DNA of 64,000 nucleotides from Butyricicoccus sp. Marseille-Q5471 (GTDB lineage Bacteria > Bacillota > Clostridia > Oscillospirales > Butyricicoccaceae): NCBI RefSeq assembly GCF_951230135.1, contig NZ_CATNVC010000007.1, positions 1 through 64,000 of the forward strand, given 5' to 3'. The notes beneath the pieces were generated by a model, which was not told the DNA's origin, searched no databases, and saw only the letters and a program-made list of their open reading frames with translations. Numbering within the stretch: the first letter of the stretch is position 1; each line of letters starts with the position of its first letter. A program made the position numbers and the translations under genes. Positions 34,088 to 43,380 of the stretch are shown one piece after another.

Positions 34088-34979
34088 ATTTCTTATATAA
34101 ATCATTGTTTTGATAGACGTTAATTAAGTAATCACGAAATTGAATCACGGAATCCGAATTTGCCACGCCGGTTTTCCAAAACACCGTTTGCATTCTTGGA
34201 TTCGGCGGATATTTGACACGCACCATCTTGATGAGCGGCGAGTGTATGGCCCGCGCTCCCAACACGCTGCTAAAGGCGATGCCATAGTTATGCTCGATTA
34301 ACCTGGTGCGGAGAATATAGTCCACCTCTGCGACGATTTTGGGGATAAACCCGGACTGCTTACACGCATTTTCAAAATATGCACGGGAGGAATACCCCTT
34401 GCACAATGCAATGAACGGCTCTTCTTGTGCTTCGCTTAACGAAATGGTTCTGCGTTGGGCAAAGGGATGATCACGATTCACCAGAAGCGTCGGCGGATCC
34501 TCGATAATAAACTCGTGCTCCCATGATTTGTTCGCAATATCTCCCACATCCGTAATCACCAGATCATATTGATCCAGCGCTTCCGGGTTTTGAAGCTGCT
34601 GCAATGTCAAGGATGCATGCTTGATTGTCACCGCAGGGTGCATCTGCATAAAGGAGCTGATGACATCCGTCCAAAGGGACTGCGCAGAAACGACGACATA
34701 TACAATATCCTTTTGCTCGGAAGTTGTTTTGGATAATTCGCGTTTGATGTTATCCAGCTCCGCAAAAATATTGCACACATGGATATAGAGGATTTTCCCG
34801 TTTTCATTCAGCTTAATCTTACGTCCGACACGGTCAAATAAATTGACCTGCAGCTCATCCTCCAGTCGCGAGATGGTGGTGCTGAGCGCCGGCGGCGAAA
34901 TGTGTATCGCCTTTGCGGTATTGAGCAAATGTTCATTTTCTGCCAAAAGCTTAAAATAGTAAAGATGTAACAACTGCAT
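34086..34979 (-). CDS. LysR family transcriptional regulator
   Basis: This 297-residue regulator has the N-terminal winged helix-turn-helix of LysR proteins (about 1-60; HLLNTAKAIHISPPALSTTI and FDRVGRKIKLNENG) and a C-terminal effector-binding domain (about 90-290). The start is placed at 34979, with AGGAG 7 bases upstream, since the family begins at the HTH; a longer frame to 35087 is not needed. It is convergent with the plus-strand SLC13 permease and lies within 3 kb of the dehydratase operon start. It is therefore the most likely local regulator of both permeases and the operon. The effector could be the imported acid or its CoA ester. This is from position only. Confidence 0.88.
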   Translation of the reverse strand: MQLLHLYYFKLLAENEHLLNTAKAIHISPPALSTTISRLEDELQVNLFDRVGRKIKLNENGKILYIHVCNIFAELDNIKRELSKTTSEQKDIVYVVVSAQSLWTDVISSFMQMHPAVTIKHASLTLQQLQNPEALDQYDLVITDVGDIANKSWEHEFIIEDPPTLLVNRDHPFAQRRTISLSEAQEEPFIALCKGYSSRAYFENACKQSGFIPKIVAEVDYILRTRLIEHNYGIAFSSVLGARAIHSPLIKMVRVKYPPNPRMQTVFWKTGVANSDSVIQFRDYLINVYQNNDLYKK

Positions 34980-35158
34980 CGTATATCTCCTATTAATTTG
35001 TGACATTCCAGACTCCGCCGATGGGCAGCTTCTGAAAGAAATCATTTCACGGCTGAACGCCGGGTAGACATGCAGGATACTCTTCATTTTATGAGGACAA
35101 GTCCAATATCATTACGCCCTCATACCAATTTCATTTTTACTTTTCCAGTAGTCAATTT

Positions 35159-36286
35159 TTAATTCCCACGCATCTGCTGTATGAGGCGAAGCGCTTCTCC
35201 GATTTGCGGGCCACGGCTTTCGAAGAACGTTTGATATGCCTGACAAAAATAGTTTTTGCCGAGAACGCCCTGCACATCGGCACAGCGGTCACGCCGACAG
35301 CCGTTGCGGCACAGACGATAATACCGGCAGCGCTTACATTCCTCCGGTACGTGCAGCGACTTTTCTATAAACGCGCACGCCTGCTCGGACTGCTGCATCT
35401 CTTCAAAGCTCTGTTCTCCTATCGTGCCGAGTCTCCACTCATCCAGCACATAAAAATCGCAGGGGTACACACCGCCGTCCCCCTCCACCACAAATTGCAC
35501 GGAGCACTGCCCTGCCATGTTGCAGGCTTCCGGCCGCTCACCCATGAGCATGAAAAACCAATTATCCAAATGGCGAATGCTCACATAGGTCCCTTTTTGC
35601 AAATCTGCATACCACAAATCAAACAAGCGCACCAGAAAATCTCCATACTCCTGCTGCGACAGGTGGTATTTTTCCTTGCCGCGTTCCTGACCCAGCGGTT
35701 CTAAGCAGGGGATGAATTGCAGCCAAGAGAAGTGATTTTTCTGATAAAACTGATATATTTTTTCAATACAGCGCGCGTTCCGCCCCGTTACAACACAAAG
35801 GATATTGTATTCCACCTGATGCTTTGTCAGCAGCCCTGCCGCGCGCATGACCCGGTTAAAGGTATCCTTTCCCGCATGATCACAACGGTTTAGGTTATGT
35901 AAGTCCGCCGGGCCATCCAGCGAAAGGCCGATTAGAAAATTATTTTCATGAAAGAAGCTTGCCCAAGCTTCATCTACCAGATATCCATTCGTCTGCAAAC
36001 AGTTTCGAATGGGTATTTCGTTCTTATTATGCTTCTTCTGAAGCGCAATCACAGCTTCATAAAACGCCAGACCCGCAAGGGTCGGCTCACCTCCCTGAAA
36101 CGCAAAGGAACACACGCCCTCTGCATATTCCAAGGCTGCAATAATGATTTTCTCCATATCTGCCAATGAAAGCATACCTTCAAAAGACTGTTCCCGATTT
36201 TCGGAAACATCTCGATAAAAACAATAACGGCATGCCATGTTACACGCAGATGATGCCGGCTTAATCAGCACATTAACCGGTGGCAT
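35159..36286 (-). CDS. Anaerobic sulfatase-maturating enzyme (radical SAM/SPASM)
   Basis: A 375-residue radical SAM protein of the anSME type, which converts a Cys or Ser of a sulfatase to formylglycine. The SAM cluster motif CNMACRYC has Cys15, Cys19 and Cys22. The SPASM region carries CSVQF, YPCDFYVLD with Cys276 and Asp277, and CKRCRYYRLCRNGC. Cys276 and Asp277 fall at exactly the numbers I recall for the Clostridium perfringens enzyme, Asp277 being its catalytic residue. The start at 36286 has GAGGAGGG upstream. No sulfatase gene is visible in the window, so its client is elsewhere in the genome, or the protein modifies another target. It runs in the same direction as the LysR gene, 179 bases upstream of it, but need not share regulation. 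Confidence 0.92.
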   Translation of the reverse strand: MPPVNVLIKPASSACNMACRYCFYRDVSENREQSFEGMLSLADMEKIIIAALEYAEGVCSFAFQGGEPTLAGLAFYEAVIALQKKHNKNEIPIRNCLQTNGYLVDEAWASFFHENNFLIGLSLDGPADLHNLNRCDHAGKDTFNRVMRAAGLLTKHQVEYNILCVVTGRNARCIEKIYQFYQKNHFSWLQFIPCLEPLGQERGKEKYHLSQQEYGDFLVRLFDLWYADLQKGTYVSIRHLDNWFFMLMGERPEACNMAGQCSVQFVVEGDGGVYPCDFYVLDEWRLGTIGEQSFEEMQQSEQACAFIEKSLHVPEECKRCRYYRLCRNGCRRDRCADVQGVLGKNYFCQAYQTFFESRGPQIGEALRLIQQMRGN

Positions 36287-38058
36287 ATCTTCCCTCCTCT
36301 ATCTATTACAGCACATTGAATGCCAACACAGATTTTGTAATCGCAGCGTGGACATCAGTCCCTTCAGCACATAGTCGCCGACCTCTCCAGTAACTAATGC
36401 TGCATGCAGCGATAACTGCTGCAAAGGCCAATACGCGGCGTGTAAACTGCGCAAAGTCGGGACGTTTTAGCTCCCTTTCCGTGCATCGTACAACAGCGCA
36501 CCTCCCGACAGAAGCAGCATCGCGACCATCAGCCGGCCGCGCCAGACTTCCGACTGCGACACATTGCGCTTGCCGAACACCAAGATGTAACGCACGCTGC
36601 AAACACAGACCATACCATATGGCCGCTTCGGATTTTTCCACAAGTATAGAATATCACAAAAAAGGCTAATAGGAGAAGTTGAATTGTAGAAATCTCTAAA
36701 ATTGGCGTATTACTGTACTATGCTTATCCACCAAACAGCATGGCGCAAATCACCCGCAGCACTTTCCCGCAGGGGACGAGCGCCGAAACAATCAGCAGCA
36801 CCGTAACCAGTACGCCCGGCGTAATATTGGATACAATTATGCCCCATATATCGTTCCACCTCGATACACGCGCTCTTTTTCAACAATTTCTTCCTCGATG
36901 ATTGGAATGAGTGCGCTTCCTCCATCGAACCAATGCTTCTGATTTTCACAAAAGATTTTGCGTTCTTTTTATCATAAATGACCTCATTCTCTGGTTTTTA
37001 CATACCAGGTACTGCCCAGCATCGCCCCTGCTGATTATGACAAAATTTAAATTGGCTCTTTCCTAAAGCTCACCAACTACCCCGTTTACAAATTCCCGTC
37101 AAAATCGTCAATTATCACCATCCCTCTCAGGAATTTTGTGCGCGCAGTCGTTTTAACCGGCAGACGCAGCTGTTTGATATCACCACCGACTACGAACAGC
37201 AGCACCCGCTCGAGGACGAAGCACACGAAGCAGAGTACATTGAAAAATTACACGCGTGCATGGCGCTGCATGACTCTCCGGAGGAGCAATACGAGCGCTT
37301 AAGCATTTAATTTATCGTATTTTTGCAGGTCAACTGCTAGCGTACGGACGAATTTTGTCATACGGGAGAGATGCGCACTCGGCAAGAGCGCAGTCTAGTG
37401 CCTCATATGCATGGATTGTCGTCACGCAATAAACAAGTACGATGAATGTAAACAAAGTGCGCTCCCCTGTCGTGGGAACGCACTTTTCAATTTCTCTTCT
37501 CTTGACGTCAATCAGGCCGTTTGCGACCGTCGTCAGTGGCGGACGGCAGCGAGAAAACACGGTATCGATACACTGCAAAAACAATACTCCTATTGATTGG
37601 AGGCGAAGACAAATCAAAAGAATACTTGGATTTTTTGACTCTGATGCTTATTCTGCCTTGCAGCGCTCAAGCCGTGCTGGCGCTTGATTTGACCGCGGAT
37701 GAACCGGATTCCACATCGGAGCAAGCGCTTCCATCCGATTTTTTACGGATGTTCGGATTGGCAAAACACTTATCAACGCAGAAACCAGGGAGATGGAACC
37801 ATTCGGAAACAACGTTGCGTGGAACGCTTCGTGTGCACTATAGTTTTCTTATACCATACCGGAGTATATGCCAGTGCACACCGCATACACATTCTCGGCG
37901 GCTGGAATGGCTGCCTTACGAAAAGATGCGTTGCATGCTTTCCGGTTGAAACGACTTACTCAGACACACATCCGTCCCAACGGCTTTGGCTCATCGAACA
38001 CCCTCTGAGAAGGTGTTTGCGCTTTCTGCGTGCATCCCCCGCCGGCCGCTTCTTATGC
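36287..38058. other. Decayed intergenic stretch with gene remnants
   Basis: About 1.8 kb without an intact gene. On the minus strand a hydrophobic tail of a membrane protein can be read at about 36469-36604 (YILVFGKRNVSQ, then GRLMVAMLLLSGGALLYD before a stop). Another is at 36724-36875 (NITPGVLVTVLLIVSALVP, ending CAMLFGG and stop). On the plus strand the part from 37610 to 38000 gives protein-like segments in two frames (for example NVAWNASCAL) but with stops between. None has a start with a ribosome site. I cannot name the parent genes. The stretch looks like a deletion and decay hotspot. Confidence 0.5.
37041..37310 (+). pseudogene. C-terminal gene fragment of unknown origin
   Basis: An open frame of 89 codons to the TAA at 37308 has normal protein composition (for example RSRFNRQTQLFDITTDYE and EAEYIEKLHACMALHDSPEE) but no credible start codon or ribosome site. 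TGA precedes it at 37038. It reads like the acidic C-terminus of a larger cytoplasmic protein. I do not recognise the family. Confidence 0.35.
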
Positions 38059-38692
38059 CTAATTTTCATTGATGCCGGAATCCCCGCGCTGAACCATCTT
38101 GAGGGTTTCTCCGTATAAATCGGTTATCTCTAGGCATTTTTTAGACGCGAGGCGATGCTCTCTAGATACCGCTATCATCTTTTGATATCTGCCGAGCGGA
38201 TAAAACTTACAAAGCGAAAGCCATGCTTTTGAATCACATACTCCAATCAAAAAAATCAAATTTCTCGCCCAGCTTTTCAATCTCTGTCAGAATTCCTGTA
38301 TGGTTATCCTCAAATGGAACAAGGTGCAGTTTATAGCCAGGAAAACTTTTGTTCACGCGATACCATAAATCCATAAAGGGCTTTGCGGGATTCAGCAGTG
38401 ATGTGTCCACACAGAAGGTGGTGTCGCGGGTATGCGCCGCGGCATTCGTACGCATGATTGATTTTGCCGAATCATCTACCATGTATTTCGCGTCCTGATA
38501 AATAATCTCTCCGGCGGTTGTTGACTGCACCCCCGATGGCGTTCTGTCAAGCAGCTTCAACTGCAAATGGCTTTCCAATGCGTTCATCTGTTTCATCACA
38601 GCGGTCGATGAAAGATACATACGCTCTGCCGCCTTAGTAAAACTGCCGCAGTCGGCAACGATGATCAAGGTATCCAACAACGGATTATACAT
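38059..38692 (-). pseudogene. Frameshifted and truncated LysR family regulator
   Basis: The first 148 or so residues are a normal LysR N-terminus (SFTKAAERMYLSSTAVMKQM, then DRTPSGVQSTTAGEII). At a run of seven T (38249-38255 as A on the plus strand) the frame shifts. One base fewer would join FDF to LIGVCDSKAWLSL, a typical effector domain. The shifted frame then ends at a stop (38059-38061) within RGDSGINEN, about 80 residues short of normal length, and no continuation is visible. It is divergent from the aldo/keto reductase at 38729 with only 36 bases between them, the usual regulator-target layout. The poly-T slip could be a sequencing error, but the missing C-terminus argues for real decay. 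Confidence 0.8.
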
Positions 38693-38728
38693 AAAGCACC
38701 TCCATAAGATGGTATGGGGGAATGATTC

Positions 38729-39580
38729 ATGGAATACATAACGTTAAGAAACGGCGTAAAGATGCCAATGGAAGGTTTTGGTGTGTTCCAAGTGGAGGCG
38801 GGCGCTGTTTGTGAGCAGACGGTAACGAATGCGTTGAACGCAGGTTACCGCCTGCTTGATACTGCGGCGGCATATTTTAACGAAGAGTCAGTTGGCGCGG
38901 CAATTCAAAAAAGCGGGATTCCTCGCGAAGAGCTGTTCATCACAACAAAGCTATAGATTCAGGATGCAGGCTATGAAAATGCGAAAAAAGCATTTCAAAC
39001 ATCTCTTGACAAATTGGGGCTGGACTATCTCGACCTTTATTTAATCCATCAGCCTATGGGCGACTATTACGGTTCATGGCAGGCAATGGAAGAGCTATAC
39101 GAAGCCGGCAAAATACGCGCGATCGGTGTATGCAACTTTTATCCGGAACGGTTGTCCGACTTATGTGTAAACGCCAGAATTGCGCCGATGGTAAACCAAG
39201 TGGAGCTGCATCCGTTCTTCCAGCAGCAGGACGCACTCGAAAACATGAGAGAGTGTGGCGTGCTGCCGGAAGCGTGGGGGCCTTTAGCGGAAGGCAGGCA
39301 TGATATTTTTAATAATGAAAATTTAACCGCCATTGCCGAAAAGCACAACAAAACCATCGCGCAGATTGTCCTTCGCTGGCATACGCAGCGTGGTGTAGTG
39401 ATTATCCCAAAATCCACTCACAAAGAGCGCATTGAGGAAAACCTGAATATTTGGGATTTCTCTTTGAGCGAAGAGGATATATCCGTTATCGGCCAGCTTG
39501 ACCTCGGGCACAGCGAGATTATCGACCACAATTCCGCCGCAACCGCAAAGTGGTTAAATAGTTGGGAAATCCGCGAGTAA
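38729..39580 (+). pseudogene. Aldo/keto reductase gene interrupted by an in-frame TAG
   Basis: The whole 283-codon frame encodes an aldo/keto reductase of the 2,5-diketo-gluconate reductase type (NADPH-dependent carbonyl reduction). The landmarks include [10 protein letters not shown] at the start, the catalytic Asp/Tyr region [40 protein letters not shown] and VIIPKSTHKERIEENLNIWDF. Codon 76 is TAG (38954-38956) in TTKL*IQDAGYENA, where relatives have Trp (TGG), so a single base change explains it. The start at 38729 has GGGGGAA upstream. Downstream of the stop everything is intact, which suggests a very recent mutation, readthrough, or a sequencing error. It is followed by two terminator hairpins. 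Confidence 0.85.
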
Positions 39581-39638
39581 GCTTCCTGTTTTGCCTTTAT
39601 CCAGCCAAGTTTCTGCAGGCAGAATAGACTCAAACTGC

Positions 39639-39670
39639 AAAAGGCCAACCGCTTTCCGACCGGCCTTTTT
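39639..39670 (+). terminator. Terminator after the aldo/keto reductase gene
   Basis: An 8-bp stem (AAAAGGCC with GGCCTTTT) and a run of five T on the plus strand, about 60 bases past the stop codon. Confidence 0.65.
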
Positions 39671-39680
39671 GTGTACCAAC

Positions 39681-39720
39681 AGCAAAGAACAGGTCCGCAA
39701 AAGCGGACCTGTTCTTTGCT
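39681..39720. terminator. Perfect 18-bp hairpin, bidirectional terminator
   Basis: AGCAAAGAACAGGTCCGC is followed by a 4-base loop (AAAA) and its exact complement. It lies 47 bases beyond the stop of the minus-strand surface phosphatase gene and just after the plus-strand terminator, so it separates the two convergent units. Confidence 0.75.
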
Positions 39721-39767
39721 GCAACGGGGATATTTTTGAGCTCCGCATGTGCGGAACAGTCGTTTTG

Positions 39768-42700
39768 TCAGGCAACCAGTTTGCCAATCAGGGTAAAGGT
39801 CTCCGCACGGGTAATTGGTGCGTTCACACGCAGAGTATTGTCCTCGTAGCCCGAAAGCAGGCCGTTTTCAATCATGCCGGCAATGCTTCCGCGCGCCCAG
39901 TCCGGCACCGAAGCGCCGTCCGAGAACCGATTCAGCGCCGCAGCATCCGCATCGGCAAGCCCCGCCACACGCGCGATCATCGCACTTACCTCGGCGCGGG
40001 TCGCTGTCAGCTGACCGTTCATGCGGCCCTTTTCATCGCCCTTGAGTACGCCGCGCGCCTTGGCTGTCGCCAGAATATCCTTAGCCCAAGCCGAAGACCG
40101 ATCTCCTTCGGCAATGCTTGCGGTCTGGTCGGCCGGAACGCTCAACGCGCTGAGCAGAGCAGCCGCAACCTCCTCGCGGGTAATCCGCTCATCCGGGCGG
40201 ACATAGCCGGTGCCTGCGTCACCGCGCACAATTCCCTTGGATGCAAGTGCCTGAATATTGCGGTACGCCCAGTGACTCTGCGCCACGTCGCCGCCGACCG
40301 TGGTCTTGGAAACGTCGGCCTTGCCCGAATAATCATCATAGTCGTTTGCGTAGTCATTAAACACATCATCGGACGCGTGACCGACCGCGCCGGTAAAACT
40401 GCCCTTGTTCCAGTCCGCCAGTGTGCTCCAAACGTTGCAGTTGCCTGCGTCCACAGTATAGGACTTCAGCACCGGCACGTCGGTCGCCGACTCGGTGACG
40501 GAGGAATGAAACGCTGTCGCAACACGCACATACTTGGCGCCGCCAAGCTCGGTCAGGTCAATCGACGCCTTGCCGTCCTGCAGCGCCGCCTTTTTGGATG
40601 CCTTGACCGTCTTGCCGTCGTCCGAGGTTTCGATGGTGGCTGCCGCAGATGCCGCGCCCTTTATTTCGGTTTCGTAGGCCAACTGCTTGAAGCTGCCCAC
40701 AACCGGCCGCCACTCCGTCACATGCGTGCCGTCGGTCTGCAGGTTTTCGGGGGCAAAATCCAGCCAGACCACAAGACTGTCGCTCTGCGGTCCCTTGGCT
40801 GACGGGTTGCTGTAGATCGCCTTGTTGGAGGCTTCGCTCAGCTTTTGGGTATAGAATCGAATTTGACCGATATCGCCGGTGAGCATGGTGTGCGTCTTGC
40901 CGCGGCCGCGGTCGCTGAGCAGATGACGGTGGAAGGAGAAGCCGGAATACATGGATTTTCCTTCCCAATTTTTGATTTCGGAATCAAAGTCAGGTGCATC
41001 AATCTGCCCACTGAGCTTTGTATCCTCCCAGCTGGTGCCGCCGGTCGCGCGATCGAAGCCGCCCGTATACTGCACCCACTTGCCAAGCTTTACGCCCGCG
41101 CCGTCGATGGCCTCGTCGTCGTTCCAGAAATATTCACCGTTATCATTGTTAAAACCGATGCCGTATGTGACCATGCCTGTTTTGCGCACAGCCATGCGGA
41201 ACAGGTAGTTGGTGCCGTAGCTGATGGATGCGCCCTTCATCAGCAGCGGATTGTGATCCCACTCGCTGCCCTGTGCCAGACGCTCCACATTGGCCCAAAC
41301 CATGCCGGTCACGCCGTTGTCAATCACATAATTGCCGCGGTCGGGGATTTCCACATAGTCGTCCTTGCCGTCGAGCGCCAGGCCCCAGCCGCCATCATAC
41401 TTGACAAGGGTCGGATTACCGCGAATGATGCCATCGTTGCCCAGACCCGATTTGTCCCGGACGATCGGTGTGCCCTGAATCGCGCCGAGCACCGCAACCG
41501 TCTGCTCGGGCGAGGAGCCGATTTGCACCTTGTAGTCGCCGCCCGCCGGGACGGTGTAGAAAAACTCGACCGAACGGGTCTGTCCGGCGGCGAGCTTTAC
41601 TTGTTTGCTCTCCACGGTTTTGCCGTTGACCTTGAGAGACGCGGTCGCAGTGCCCGCTTCATTGCCGATGTTCTGCACATCAGCCTTGGCGCAAAGCAGG
41701 TCGCTTTCCGCATTGCTCACCGCGCCGTCGCCCAGCTTGACACGCAGATTGCTGTAGGTATAAGTCGCCTTTCGGAAGGTTACATCCACTGTTTTGGTGT
41801 ATCCTGCAAGCTTCAGCGTGTGCCGGCCCAGCTCGGTCAGCGCGAGCGGCGCGGTCAGCTCGGCCGATTCGCCGGGATTCAGCGCGACCACGCGCTCCTT
41901 GTCCGTTTTGCCGAAGTGATACAGCCAGCTTGCCTTGCCGTTGTCGCTGACGCACATACTTGCCGCCGCAAGGCCGTTACCCACATTTGTCACCTTGGCT
42001 GATACGGTCACTTCGCCGCCGGACAGGATGCTGTCCGGGGTAATCGAGATGTTTTCATAGGAAAGCTTCGCGCCGTCCTTCGACAGCGACAGCGTTTCAT
42101 AAACCTTTTCCGCGCCCTTTTCCAAACCGATGTTGGAATAGGTCATCAGACCATCCTTGACCGTAACTTCGAGCATATCACCCTTGCCGGTCGCGAGCAG
42201 CTCGGGATAGTTGTCGTCGAGACGGGTGTCGGGCTTGCCTGCGTCAATCTTGCCGTCGCCGATGCGGGCGTCGCCCTGTGTGACATACATAGTGCCGGTT
42301 CCTCGCGCGGCGTTCGGAGAGGCGTAGCGGGAATACACATGGGTATGTCCGCTGAACATAATGCTGACGTTGCCCGCTTCCGCGATTGACGGGATGTATT
42401 TGCGCGTCAGATCATCCTCATAGGGGTGGTGCATGGTCAGCACACGAAACTCTGCGTTCTTCGCTGCGCCGGACGCGAGATCCGCCTTGAGCCAGCCAAG
42501 CGATTCGTCAACCTGCGCCTTGGTGGCCGCATCCACCTCGCCGCCGGCGGCGGAGTTCAGCTCAAAAAGTGACCACGGATTGCTGTCCATCATCGTGAAA
42601 TGCACCGGACCGTAATTAAAGGACACGTTGCGTCCGGTCTGGTTGGAATGGTACTGCTCCTGCTGAATCTTGGTCACGTACTCGTCAAAGTAAACCCCGA

Positions 42701-43322
42701 AATCATGGTTGCCGCTGTTGTAGATGACCGGCACGTTGTGCAGAAAGCTGCCGACATTGCGGAACCAGTAGGAAAACTGATCCTTCTGCGAGCCGGTGCC
42801 CTCCACCATGTCGCCGGTGTGCAGGATAAAGTCCGGGTCAAACGCCGCGATCGCGTCGGACACCTGCGTTGCCGTTTCAAAGCGATGGCTGTCGCTGACC
42901 ACGACAAACCGCACCTCATCGGGGTTTTCGCTCAGCGTGCGGAAGCGCCCCTGCATGGACTGACCGTTCTCGGCCGTCACGGTATAGCTGTAGGTCACGC
43001 CGGACTTGAGCCCGGTCAGACGTGCACGGTACAGGTACATCGGTTTGCCCTGAAACGCCGCGCCCTCCTCGACCGGTACGGCGACCGTCTTGCTGTCCTG
43101 TGCCCCTGTGCCGTAGGTAATCGTCGACTTCATCGGCTTGTCCAGCTCCCAGACAACGACCATGCCGTTGGTCTTGGGGGTCATCAGATAGGGACCGTTC
43201 AGAAATGCGCCGGTGTCCTCCGCACCGACCGCAAGTGCCTGTACCGGCGCCATCGCCAGCAGCATGACCAGTGCCAGCAGCAGGCTGAGCCACCGCCGTT
43301 TCCGTGATACACATTTTCCCAT
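39768..43322 (-). CDS. SLH-anchored metallophosphoesterase with LamG-like domain
   Basis: This 1184-residue secreted protein starts with a signal peptide (about 1-34). A purple-acid-phosphatase-type fibronectin-like domain follows (about 38-130). The metallophosphoesterase domain (about 135-345) has the metal ligands in VVSDSH, GDMVEG, SGNHD, MHHP and SGHTHVYSR. Two CARDB-like beta domains (KVTNVGNG and ADVQNIGNE, about 430-620) come next, then a LamG/concanavalin-type domain (about 625-870, DKSGLGNDGIIRG and LDGKDDYVEIPD). Three SLH repeats (about 1014-1184) attach it to the cell wall. It probably cleaves phosphate esters, or phosphodiesters, at the surface; LamG may bind a glycan. The start at 43322 has AAGGAG upstream. 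The next gene on the same strand, 58 bases upstream, is a binding lipoprotein of a sensory block. The phosphatase substrate is not known. Confidence 0.9.
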   Translation of the reverse strand: MGKCVSRKRRWLSLLLALVMLLAMAPVQALAVGAEDTGAFLNGPYLMTPKTNGMVVVWELDKPMKSTITYGTGAQDSKTVAVPVEEGAAFQGKPMYLYRARLTGLKSGVTYSYTVTAENGQSMQGRFRTLSENPDEVRFVVVSDSHRFETATQVSDAIAAFDPDFILHTGDMVEGTGSQKDQFSYWFRNVGSFLHNVPVIYNSGNHDFGVYFDEYVTKIQQEQYHSNQTGRNVSFNYGPVHFTMMDSNPWSLFELNSAAGGEVDAATKAQVDESLGWLKADLASGAAKNAEFRVLTMHHPYEDDLTRKYIPSIAEAGNVSIMFSGHTHVYSRYASPNAARGTGTMYVTQGDARIGDGKIDAGKPDTRLDDNYPELLATGKGDMLEVTVKDGLMTYSNIGLEKGAEKVYETLSLSKDGAKLSYENISITPDSILSGGEVTVSAKVTNVGNGLAAASMCVSDNGKASWLYHFGKTDKERVVALNPGESAELTAPLALTELGRHTLKLAGYTKTVDVTFRKATYTYSNLRVKLGDGAVSNAESDLLCAKADVQNIGNEAGTATASLKVNGKTVESKQVKLAAGQTRSVEFFYTVPAGGDYKVQIGSSPEQTVAVLGAIQGTPIVRDKSGLGNDGIIRGNPTLVKYDGGWGLALDGKDDYVEIPDRGNYVIDNGVTGMVWANVERLAQGSEWDHNPLLMKGASISYGTNYLFRMAVRKTGMVTYGIGFNNDNGEYFWNDDEAIDGAGVKLGKWVQYTGGFDRATGGTSWEDTKLSGQIDAPDFDSEIKNWEGKSMYSGFSFHRHLLSDRGRGKTHTMLTGDIGQIRFYTQKLSEASNKAIYSNPSAKGPQSDSLVVWLDFAPENLQTDGTHVTEWRPVVGSFKQLAYETEIKGAASAAATIETSDDGKTVKASKKAALQDGKASIDLTELGGAKYVRVATAFHSSVTESATDVPVLKSYTVDAGNCNVWSTLADWNKGSFTGAVGHASDDVFNDYANDYDDYSGKADVSKTTVGGDVAQSHWAYRNIQALASKGIVRGDAGTGYVRPDERITREEVAAALLSALSVPADQTASIAEGDRSSAWAKDILATAKARGVLKGDEKGRMNGQLTATRAEVSAMIARVAGLADADAAALNRFSDGASVPDWARGSIAGMIENGLLSGYEDNTLRVNAPITRAETFTLIGKLVA

Positions 43323-43380
43323 TCTCTTCTGCTCCTTCTCTCATTACTTCACGGCACGGCTGCCTGCCGAACCGCCGCGT

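Noticed and set aside
36306-36641. Minus-strand open frame of 111 codons
   Set aside because: No ribosome site, and composition is poor. Another frame of the same strand gives a more membrane-like fragment, so this is decayed sequence and not a gene.
37521-37949. Plus-strand open frame of 142 codons
   Set aside because: No ribosome site and no recognisable motif. Protein-like segments switch to another frame within it, as expected for a remnant.
39591-40802. Plus-strand open frame of 403 codons over the end of the phosphatase gene
   Set aside because: It overlaps terminators and the SLH repeats in antisense and has shadow-type composition.
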